Part shown: one piece after another, positions 57,186 through 64,000 of the stretch
Layout: the number at the start of each line of letters is the position of its first letter
Position numbering within the stretch: position 1 is the stretch's first letter
Source of the DNA: Citromicrobium sp.
GTDB lineage: Bacteria > Pseudomonadota > Alphaproteobacteria > Sphingomonadales > Sphingomonadaceae
DNA length: 64,000 nt
Reading direction: 5' to 3'
NCBI GenBank assembly: GCA_002729695.1
Contig: PBYQ01000025.1
Coordinates: 1 to 64,000, forward strand
Notes under the pieces: generated by a model
The model's input: only the letters and a program-made list of their open reading frames with translations
What the model was told of the DNA's origin: nothing
Databases searched by the model: none
Program-made: the position numbers and the translations under genes

Positions 57186-58121
57186 TCATTGAATGCGCAT
57201 CATCTTTATACCGCGTTCGGCCAGCTTGTCCTGCAATTTCTGGTTTCCGGCCATGTGCCCGGCGCCGACAGCCATGAAGATCGTGCCCGGCTGATCGAGG
57301 CGGTTGTCGATCCAGGCAGCCCAGTTGGCATTGCGCGAGTAGAGCATCCTGTCGGCCAGCACCGGGTCCGCCTTGAACGCTTCGTTGAGGATGTTGCCGA
57401 GATCGTCGACATCGCCCACGGCCCACTCGTCGATGATGGCCTGCAACGTCGGGGCGATCTGGTCGATGCTTTCGGCGGTTTCCAGCAGGTAGTCGATCTG
57501 CGCGTCCTGCGGCAGTTCGTCGAAGATCGCGAGCTGCATCTGCATGGTTTCGAGCGAGTCGCGCCCCATCCGGTCGCCCACTTTGCGTTCGAGCACGGTC
57601 TCCGTGCCGTTGGCGGGATCGAACCCGGCCTTCCCATAGGCGATCTGGCTGAGCTGGAGCGTCGCGAACCAGGGCTCCATCTGGTCGAGCGCATTGGACG
57701 GCATGCCGAGATCGGCAAGGGCCGCTTCATAGGTTGTGCGCTGGTCTTCGTTCATCAGGCTGCGAACGGTCGTGCCCTGTGGCAGGATGGCGGTCTGCTG
57801 CACGATGACGGGCACCTGCGCCAGCGCGGCGGGCGACATATCGATCTCGGTGACCAGCGTTTCGCTGGAATCGAGCGCGGTTTTTACAGGGCCGCTGTAC
57901 CAGTCGACATCGTCGGGCAGCACGTGGACCGTGCCGAAGACGTAAATCGTCGTGTCTTCGTCGGCGACCTTCCAGAGCGCCGGTTTGCCAAGCCCGACAT
58001 CGCTAGCCGGGGCCAGCGTGCTCGCAACAGGGGTGGGGTGCTCCTGCGTCTGCGCGCACGCCATCGTGCCGACCGCGAGTGCAAGCGTGGCGATGCCTGT
58101 GAGGATTTTCTTCGGTTTCAT
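57186..58121 (-). CDS. TraB/GumN family protein, paralogue 2
   Basis: Protein of 311 residues with a signal sequence (MKPKKILTGIATLALAVGTMACAQ) that might be lipidated, although the residue at -3 is unusual. Motifs: PALWKVADEDTTIYVFGTVHVLP, LVTEIDMSP, GLETMQ-like SLETMQMQLAIFDELPQDAQ and VGAGHMAGNQKLQDKLAERGIKMMRI. Its N-terminal half is very like paralogue 3, indicating local duplication. Seven bases before paralogue 1, so co-transcribed. Confidence 0.88.
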   Translation of the reverse strand: MKPKKILTGIATLALAVGTMACAQTQEHPTPVASTLAPASDVGLGKPALWKVADEDTTIYVFGTVHVLPDDVDWYSGPVKTALDSSETLVTEIDMSPAALAQVPVIVQQTAILPQGTTVRSLMNEDQRTTYEAALADLGMPSNALDQMEPWFATLQLSQIAYGKAGFDPANGTETVLERKVGDRMGRDSLETMQMQLAIFDELPQDAQIDYLLETAESIDQIAPTLQAIIDEWAVGDVDDLGNILNEAFKADPVLADRMLYSRNANWAAWIDNRLDQPGTIFMAVGAGHMAGNQKLQDKLAERGIKMMRIQ

Positions 58122-58174
58122 GGGTTTGGCCTTCCTCGGTTGGTGGAATATATCGGGTGTTGTGGTTGCCCGGC

Positions 58175-58372
58175 TCAGGCCTCGTCTTCCAAAAAGATCG
58201 TCTCGATCGGCGTTTCGAATAGACGCGCAATCTTGAATGCGAGGCCGAGTGAAGGGTCGTGCTTGCCCGTCTCGATCGCGTTGATCGCCTGGCGTGACAC
58301 ATCGAGCCTGCCTGCCAGATCGGCCTGGCTCCAGTCGCGCTCTGCACGAAGGACCTTGAGGCGGTTCTTCAC
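58175..58372 (-). CDS. small XRE-family HTH regulator
   Basis: A 65-residue helix-turn-helix protein: MKNRLKVLRAERDWSQADLAGRLDVSRQAINAIETGKHDPSLGLAFKIARLFETPIETIF. The GTG at 58372 overlaps the stop of the membrane-protein gene (GTGA) and lies right behind AGGAGG. This pair (two- to four-helix membrane protein plus short XRE regulator) is common in bacteria. It probably binds the TGTCAG-N6-CTGACA site at 58807. Confidence 0.9.
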   Translation of the reverse strand: MKNRLKVLRAERDWSQADLAGRLDVSRQAINAIETGKHDPSLGLAFKIARLFETPIETIFLEDEA

Positions 58373-58788
58373 GCCTCCTGCCCCCCTGCCAGAAGCCGCC
58401 AGTAGAAGCCGGCGTAAAAGCCGATCAGCGCAACGGCAGCAGGCAACTGGACCGGAATGCCATATTCCCTCCATGCGACACCGCCGCCAATCAGATCGTC
58501 GAGCACGCCGTAGGTCAGCGGCGCGACGAGGAAGCAGATGATGACCGCCACGAAGGCGGAGGCCGTTCCGGCCTTCCACAATTGCTCGACGTAATCGTCG
58601 CGCAGTTTGCGCACCATGATGACGCCGATCGCGACCAGCAGCATCCCGAGCGGCAACCCATCGACGAAGCTGGGAAGATCGAAAGCAAGCGTCGCGATGA
58701 GCAAAAGGGTCGCGACAGCGCCCAAATGCACCATCGTGAGAAAGAGCGCGTAGCGCCGTTCTGCGGGAGAAGTGGATGCGGTCTTCAT
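58369..58788 (-). CDS. membrane protein paired with the XRE regulator
   Basis: Protein of 139 residues with four hydrophobic helices (from LFLTMVHLGAVATLLLIATLAF to AVALIGFYAGFYWRLLAGG). Its gene precedes and overlaps the small HTH gene, and a good promoter and dyad lie just upstream. Function unknown; possibly a sensor or target of the regulator. Confidence 0.78.
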   Translation of the reverse strand: MKTASTSPAERRYALFLTMVHLGAVATLLLIATLAFDLPSFVDGLPLGMLLVAIGVIMVRKLRDDYVEQLWKAGTASAFVAVIICFLVAPLTYGVLDDLIGGGVAWREYGIPVQLPAAVALIGFYAGFYWRLLAGGQEA

Positions 58789-58806
58789 GGGTGATTCCGT
58801 TCGTTA

Positions 58807-58852
58807 TGTCAGGTTATGCTGACAATATGTCGCGATTCGTTGCGCATGTCAA
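58807..58852 (-). promoter_or_regulatory. promoter and operator of the membrane protein/HTH pair
   Basis: On the minus strand TTGACA (58847-58852), 17 bases, then CATATT (58824-58829). Directly after it comes the perfect dyad TGTCAGCATAACCTGACA (58807-58824), placed to block initiation. This fits autoregulation by the XRE protein. Confidence 0.75.
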
Positions 58853-58923
58853 TACAACCTTACATTGAGACGCGCACTCCTGACTCCACCCACCAAATGA
58901 CGCGCAAGCCCGCGCCTCAAACG

Positions 58924-58954
58924 AAAAAGGGAGGCGCGTTTCCGCACCTCCCTT
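58924..58954 (-). terminator. terminator of TraB/GumN paralogue 3
   Basis: AAGGGAGG-c-GCG / CGC-a-CCTCCCTT (58927-58954) with TTTC loop and TTT following on the minus strand, 22 bases after the stop. Confidence 0.8.
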
Positions 58955-58976
58955 CCATGCAAACGCTGCGCGCTGC

Positions 58977-59897
58977 TTACTGAACGCGCGTCACCGTAAA
59001 CCCCCGTTCGCCGAGGAAATCCTGAACGCTCCGTTCGCCAGCGAGGTGTCCTGCACCCACCGCGATGAAAACGGTGCCGGGTCGATCCATGCGATCATCT
59101 ACCCATCCGGCCCACTTCTCATTTCGGTTGTAAAGCAGGGCCTCTGCCAGGCGCTGATCGTCGAGGCCGAGGTTCATCAACACGGCCAGTCTGTCGGAAT
59201 CGCCTTCCAGCCATGCGCTGGTCATCCGTTTCATCAGCGGCGCGATCTGGTCGATATTGTCGGCCGAAGCCATCAGGAAAGAAACCTGCGACTGCTCGGG
59301 GAGCGAATCGAACATGTCGATTTGCTGGTCGAGCGTTTCGAGCCCGGTGCGGATCGCGTCGTCTGCGGCAAGTTCGTCCACGGCGAGTTCGACACCGCTC
59401 TCCATCGAATACCCCTCTTTCATCAGGGGGATCATCGCCATGTTCATCCCTGCAAACCACGGTTCGAAGCGGTCGAACGTCGCGACCGGCATGCCCAGGG
59501 TGCCGAGCGCGGCTTCGTAACTGGCGCGGTCCTCGTCGCCGAGCCGGTCGCGCAGCGTCGTGCCGTCCGTCAGCATGGCCTTGCCCATCACCATCTGCTG
59601 CGCCGCGGGATCCTTGGCGGCGTCCATCGGGATTTCGGTGACCAATTCGTCGGCTCCGGAGAGCGCGGCCTCGATCGGTCCTTCGGACCAGCGCGCACCC
59701 TCCGGCAAGGCGTGGATCGTGCCGAACAGGTAGACCGTGGTATCCTCGTCGGCGACCTTCCAGAGCGCGGGCTTGCCGACCAGCGGAGTGGTGGCTTCCG
59801 CCTCTTCGGGGGCGGCGAGGGCTGGCACGGCAGCGCCGAACTGGAGGGAGAATGCAAGGACACCAAATGCGGCGATGCCTGCCTTGAAACGTTTCAC
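58977..59897 (-). CDS. TraB/GumN family protein, paralogue 3
   Basis: Protein of 306 residues with a Sec signal (ending AAVPALA) and the same motifs as paralogue 2: KPALWKVADEDTTVYLFGTIHALP, LVTEIPMD, LETLDQQIDMFDSLPEQSQ and VGAGHLAGERSVQDFLGERGFTVTRV. The GTG at 59897 lies seven bases after GGAAG; the longer ATG frame (59963) lacks a signal-like start. Transcribed on its own, with its own terminator. Confidence 0.88.
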   Translation of the reverse strand: MKRFKAGIAAFGVLAFSLQFGAAVPALAAPEEAEATTPLVGKPALWKVADEDTTVYLFGTIHALPEGARWSEGPIEAALSGADELVTEIPMDAAKDPAAQQMVMGKAMLTDGTTLRDRLGDEDRASYEAALGTLGMPVATFDRFEPWFAGMNMAMIPLMKEGYSMESGVELAVDELAADDAIRTGLETLDQQIDMFDSLPEQSQVSFLMASADNIDQIAPLMKRMTSAWLEGDSDRLAVLMNLGLDDQRLAEALLYNRNEKWAGWVDDRMDRPGTVFIAVGAGHLAGERSVQDFLGERGFTVTRVQ

Positions 59898-60098
59898 GAG
59901 ATTGCTTCCTTTTATTGCGAGTGACGCGGGGTGACCCGCGTCGCGACCCCCGACCTTTGTCAAGGACGGTTGACCATATGTATGGGACGATTGTCTGAGT
60001 CAATGACACTTTCCACAATGGCAAGGTTGCTGTTCATTGCGCGCATGTCGGCCGCGCAGGATTGACCCCCCAACGCGCTTCAGCCATTGCGCCGCGTC

Positions 60099-60998
<900 letters not shown>

Positions 60999-61014
60999 TT
61001 TCTACCATTCCCCT

Positions 61015-61084
61015 CGTCACTCCCGCGAATGCGGGAAGCCACTTCCAACGCCGGAAATGGGTTTCCGCCTTCGAGGGAATGACG
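61015..61084 (+). repeat. REP-like palindrome between glyQ and glyS
   Basis: Bounded by CGTCA and TGACG, with CTCCCGCGAATGCGGGA hairpin at the left and a TTTCCGCCTTCGAGGGAA arm at the right. Same outer ends as the element inside glyS at 62315-62399. Confidence 0.8.
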
Positions 61085-61097
61085 AAAAAGGTGGCGT

Positions 61098-63464
61098 ATG
61101 ACTGACTTCCTCCTCGAACTGCGCTCCGAAGAAATCCCCGCGCGGATGCAGGCGGGCGCGCGCGCCGAACTGGAAAAGCTGTTCCGTCACGAGATGGATG
61201 CGGCGGGCGTCGCGATGGGCGAAGTCACCGTCTGGTCGACCCCGCGTCGCCTCGCGTTGATCGCACGCGGACTGCCGACCGAGACGCAGGCGGTCAGCGA
61301 AGAAGCCAAGGGCCCGCCGGTGGGCGCGCCAGACCAAGCCGTCGATGGCTTCTGCCGCAAGAACAACGTGAGCCGCGACCAACTGGAAGTGCGCGACGTG
61401 AAGGGCCGCGAGACGTATTTCGCGGTTATCGACACGCCGGGCAGGGCGGTGCGCGACGTGCTGGCCGAGGCGATCCCCGCGATCATCCGCGATTTCGCCT
61501 GGCCCAAGTCGATGCGCTGGGGCGCAGCGTCGATTTCGACCGAAAGCATGCGCTGGGTTCGGCCGCTCTCCGGCATCGTCGCGCTGCTGGGCGACGAGGT
61601 GGTCGAGTGCGAGGTGCATGGCGTCACCTCCGGCGCGGTCACGCTGGGCCACCGCTTCCATCATTCGGGTGATGTGACGATCGGCAATGCGGACGACTAT
61701 GCGGTGAAGCTGCGCGCTGCCTACGTGATCGTCGACCACGAGGAACGCGCCGCGCTGATCCGCGAAGGTGCGGCCAAGGTCGCTTCCGAAGCCGGGCTCA
61801 GCCTGGTCGAGGACGAAGGGCTGGTGGTCGAGAATGCGGGCCTGACCGAATGGCCGATCCCGCTGCTTGGCCGGTTCGAGGAGGATTTCCTCACCGTCCC
61901 GCCCGAGACGATCCAGCTCACCGCGAGGGTCAACCAGAAGTATTTCGTGTGCCGAAAGCCCTCTCCCCCCGGGGGGAGAGGGTTGGGTGACGAGGCTTCG
62001 GCCCACGTTCCCGGTCAGCCCCACCCCCCGACCCCCTCCCCTGAAGGGGAGGGGGAGTCTTTGGCCAACGCCTTCATCTGCACCGCGAATATCGAGGCGG
62101 CGGATGGCGGGGCGGCGATCGTGGACGGCAACCGCAAGGTGCTCGCCGCGCGGCTCTCCGACGCGCGCTTCTTCTGGGAGGTCGACCAGAAGAAAACCCT
62201 CGCGCAGCATGCCGAGGGGCTGAAGCGGATCACCTTCCACGAAAAGCTGGGCAGCGTCGCCGACAAGGTCGAACGGGTCGCCAAGCTGGCCCGCTGGCTG
62301 GTGGAATCCGACGTCGTCACCCCGGACTTGATCCGGGGTCCCGCTTCTTCGGGCGCGGGCGCGGAAGGGAGCGGGACCCCCGCCTCCGCGGGGGTGACGA
62401 AGGAAGAGTTGGCCGACATGGCCGAACAGGCCGCGCGGCTGTGCAAGGCCGATCTCGTGACCGAAATGGTCGGCGAATTTCCCGAGCTGCAAGGCCTGAT
62501 GGGCGGCTATTACGCCCGTGCCGAGGGCCTGCCCGATGCCGTCGCCGGCGCGATCCGCGATCACTACAAGCCAGTCGGGCAGGGCGATGAGGTCCCGACC
62601 GCTCCGGTAACGGTGGCGGTGAGTTTGGCGGACAAGCTGGATACACTCGCAAGTTTCTTTGCGATTGACGAAAAGCCGACCGGTTCGAAAGATCCCTTTG
62701 CGCTTCGCAGGGCCGCTTTGGCGGTCATTCGCTTGCTGGACTCAAATGGCATCCGTTTGAACCTCTCCACCGCTCATGCTGAGCTTGTCGAAGCACTGCA
62801 CTTTTCTTCCGAAGGGAAGGACGGCCCTTCGACTGGCTCAGGGCAGGCGGGTGAGGGGGAGTTGCTCGACTTCTTCGCCGACCGCCTCAAGGTCCAGCAG
62901 CGCGAGGCGGGCGTCCGTCACGACCTGGTCGACGCGGTATTCGCACTCGGCGGGGAGGACGATCTCGTCCGCCTGCTCGCCCGCGTCCATGCGCTCCAGA
63001 GCTTTATGGAGACCGAGGACGGCCGCAACCTGCTCGCGGGGTACAAGCGGGCGGCGAATATCCTCAGGAAGGAAGACTGGCACGGGATGGAGGGCGAAAT
63101 CCCCCATACCGGTGAGGAAGATCCGCTGGCGATGGTCGACGATCCCGACATGAAAGAGGTTATCGCCGCCAAGATGGCCGAGCGGACGGCGAAATCGCTG
63201 TCCTACACGCCTGAACCCGCCGAAAAGGCGCTGATGGATGCGCTCGATACGGCAGGCCCGCAGGCGGAAACCGCTGTGCGCGACGAACGCTTTGCGGATG
63301 CCATGTCCGCGCTCGCATCGCTACGCGCGCCGATCGACGACTTCTTCGAGAGCGTCACCGTCAACGACGACGACAAGGCTAAGCGCACCGCGCGCCTAGG
63401 CCTTCTTGCCCGGTTCCGTGATGCAGTGCACAACGTCGCGGATTTCTCGAAGATCGAGGGTTAG
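61098..63464 (+). CDS. glyS: glycyl-tRNA synthetase beta subunit with three in-frame repeat insertions
   Basis: Beta subunit (788 aa) that binds tRNA-Gly. Family landmarks: LLELRSEEIPARMQ, AWPKSMRWGAAS, RVNQKYFVC, LSDARFFWEVDQKKTL, HEKLGSVADKVERV, SLADKLDTLASFFAI, SKDPFALRRAAL and the C-terminal FFESVTVND. It is about 100 residues longer than E. coli GlyS (about 690). The excess matches three palindromic insertions at about residues 287-321, 406-434 and 559-584, each in a surface-like gap between conserved blocks. The frame is intact throughout. Confidence 0.96.
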   Translation: MTDFLLELRSEEIPARMQAGARAELEKLFRHEMDAAGVAMGEVTVWSTPRRLALIARGLPTETQAVSEEAKGPPVGAPDQAVDGFCRKNNVSRDQLEVRDVKGRETYFAVIDTPGRAVRDVLAEAIPAIIRDFAWPKSMRWGAASISTESMRWVRPLSGIVALLGDEVVECEVHGVTSGAVTLGHRFHHSGDVTIGNADDYAVKLRAAYVIVDHEERAALIREGAAKVASEAGLSLVEDEGLVVENAGLTEWPIPLLGRFEEDFLTVPPETIQLTARVNQKYFVCRKPSPPGGRGLGDEASAHVPGQPHPPTPSPEGEGESLANAFICTANIEAADGGAAIVDGNRKVLAARLSDARFFWEVDQKKTLAQHAEGLKRITFHEKLGSVADKVERVAKLARWLVESDVVTPDLIRGPASSGAGAEGSGTPASAGVTKEELADMAEQAARLCKADLVTEMVGEFPELQGLMGGYYARAEGLPDAVAGAIRDHYKPVGQGDEVPTAPVTVAVSLADKLDTLASFFAIDEKPTGSKDPFALRRAALAVIRLLDSNGIRLNLSTAHAELVEALHFSSEGKDGPSTGSGQAGEGELLDFFADRLKVQQREAGVRHDLVDAVFALGGEDDLVRLLARVHALQSFMETEDGRNLLAGYKRAANILRKEDWHGMEGEIPHTGEEDPLAMVDDPDMKEVIAAKMAERTAKSLSYTPEPAEKALMDALDTAGPQAETAVRDERFADAMSALASLRAPIDDFFESVTVNDDDKAKRTARLGLLARFRDAVHNVADFSKIEG
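61957..62060 (+). repeat. glyS insertion 1: C/G hairpin pair
   Basis: A 24-base perfect palindrome (61959-61982, CCCTCTCCCCCC and its inverse) and a second hairpin CCCCCTCCCC/GGGGAGGGGG with TGAA loop (62032-62055). Same type as the DUF559 borders. Encodes a Pro/Gly/Ser-rich segment. Confidence 0.85.
62315..62399 (+). repeat. glyS insertion 2: CGTCACCCC...GGGGTGACG cruciform element
   Basis: Outer arms 62315-62323 and 62391-62399. Inner hairpins: CCCCGGA/TCCGGGG (62320-62338) and ACCCCCGC/GCGGGGGT (62376-62395), plus a long-range GGGTCCCGC/GCGGGACCC pair. Translated in frame. Confidence 0.85.
62779..62841 (+). repeat. glyS insertion 3: CTGAGC..GTCGAAG inverted pair
   Basis: CTGAGCTTGTCGAAG (62779-62793) and its near-inverse CTTCGACTGGCTCAG (62827-62841) around a CTTCC/GGGAAG centre. 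Translated as AELVEALHFSSEGKDGPSTG and following residues. Confidence 0.85.
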
Positions 63465-63500
63465 GGATCGGGAAATAAAACGAGCGAAAAAGCGCAGTCT

Positions 63501-63552
63501 GTCACCCTGAGGGCAGATTGTCTTTGAAAGACAAACCTTTGCTCAGGGTGAC
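63501..63552 (+). repeat. hairpin after glyS (CACCCTGAG/CTCAGGGTG type)
   Basis: Outer arms GTCACCCTGAG (63501-63511) and CTCAGGGTGAC (63542-63552). Inner near-palindrome TTGTCTTT-G-AAAGACAA (63518-63534). It may end glyS transcription or be another dispersed repeat. Confidence 0.75.
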
Positions 63553-63556
63553 ACAT

Positions 63557-63574
63557 GGGTGACACGTGTCACCC
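63557..63574. promoter_or_regulatory. perfect 18-bp palindrome upstream of ppdK
   Basis: GGGTGACACGTGTCACCC is fully self-complementary and lies 58 bases before the ppdK start. It could be an operator for a dimeric regulator or part of the adjoining repeat. Confidence 0.5.
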
Positions 63575-63631
63575 GCGTAAGCAGGAAGTGTCAGCGTAAG
63601 CACACTGATCGACAAGGAACAGCGTATCGCC

Positions 63632-64000
63632 ATGACCCAGACAGTCTACCACTTCGGCGGCAATGCGGACCATTCGGACCCGCGCCAGAAGGACAAGACC
63701 ATCACCGGCGGCAAGGGCGCGAACCTTGCCGAAATGGCGAGCATCGGCCTGCCAGTGCCTCCCGGATTCACGATCACGACCGAAGAGTGCCTGCGCTATC
63801 TCGACCTGGGCGGCGACTTCTCCGACGGGTTGCAGGATGCGGTGGCGCGGGGCGTTGCGCATGTCGAACAGACCGTGGGCAAGAAGCTGGGCGATGCGGC
63901 GGACCCGCTGCTCGTCTCGGTCCGCTCGGGCGCGGCGATCTCGATGCCCGGGATGATGGACACGGTCCTCAATCTCGGCCTCAACGACGAGACGGTGAAG
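63632..64000 (+). CDS. ppdK: pyruvate, phosphate dikinase, 5' part (runs off window)
   Basis: First 123 codons of PPDK, which interconverts pyruvate and phosphoenolpyruvate with ATP and phosphate. The N-terminal ATP-grasp start is clear: [32 protein letters not shown] and [27 protein letters not shown]. The ATG at 63632 gives [10 protein letters not shown]. Identity is firm; the rest lies outside the window. Confidence 0.96.
   Translation, partial: MTQTVYHFGGNADHSDPRQKDKTITGGKGANLAEMASIGLPVPPGFTITTEECLRYLDLGGDFSDGLQDAVARGVAHVEQTVGKKLGDAADPLLVSVRSGAAISMPGMMDTVLNLGLNDETVK

Noticed and set aside
61957..62399. CRISPR-like repeats in glyS
   Set aside because: The palindromes differ from one another, have no regular spacing and lie inside a coding sequence.
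61098..63464. glyS as a pseudogene because of its repeat insertions
   Set aside because: The frame is open throughout, all conserved blocks are present in order and the gene is essential with its partner glyQ just upstream.

Overview
This is a GC-rich chromosomal segment from an alphaproteobacterium. The protein sequences, the very compact operons with 4-base stop/start overlaps, the yqeY-dnaG-rpoD and mreBCD-mrdA-rodA blocks and the style of dispersed palindromes all suggest Sphingomonadales, most likely Erythrobacteraceae. That placement is inferred from recalled family resemblance, not from a search. Nearly all of the window is housekeeping DNA: there is no prophage, CRISPR array, transposase or rRNA, only one tRNA, and no gene-free stretch above 300 bases.

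Layout. 1-1343 (minus): 5' end of purL and a membrane protein. 1415-9555 (plus): xseB-ispA, coaD, a secreted cyclophilin, queA with a zinc-ribbon partner, an ABC-2 exporter and two outer-membrane proteins. 9616-18431: tgt, a divergent TauD-like oxygenase/sulfotransferase-like pair, rpsD, chorismate mutase, trmJ, glyA, rpiB and a membrane-bound winged-helix regulator. 19104-24553 (minus): the macromolecular-synthesis block yqeY-lipoprotein-dnaG-rpoD, interrupted by a GIY-YIG gene. 24730-30785: carA and carB, separated by a small gene and a DUF559 endonuclease gene, then greA. 30778-33535 (minus): GNAT, DUF4170 and a YqjD/YqjE-like envelope operon. 33700-37199: eno and an M13 peptidase. 37224-39283 (minus): ribH and a RibBX-type ribB. 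39607-45546 (minus): tRNA-Lys(CTT) and the complete rod-shape operon mreB-mreC-mreD-mrdA-rodA. 45738-48801: mutL and two small envelope genes. 48803-56134 (minus): MaoC, glutaredoxin-MauE fusion, DUF1206, PhoD, ychF, a CPBP protease, pth and rplY. 56258-59897 (minus): three TraB/GumN paralogues around a membrane-protein/HTH pair. 60099-64000: glyQ, glyS and the 5' end of ppdK.

The most unusual theme is a set of dispersed palindromes linked to small nuclease genes. A GIY-YIG gene lies exactly between perfect 28-bp inverted repeats (23021-23377). A DUF559 gene lies between C/G-rich hairpins (26362-26854). In both cases the repeat supplies the C-terminal codons of the nuclease. Hairpins like those beside the DUF559 gene also sit in frame inside mutL and glyS. 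glyS carries three separate in-frame palindromic insertions and has further elements on both sides. This resembles the REP/RAYT relationship but with GIY-YIG and DUF559 nucleases, and is offered as a hypothesis.

Other points of note are a RibB protein with an N-terminal HTH and two matching palindromes around its probable -10 box, loss of the zinc cysteines in its RibA-like half, a probable CTG start codon for trmJ, and a CsoR/CstR-like operator in front of a glutaredoxin-MauE gene.
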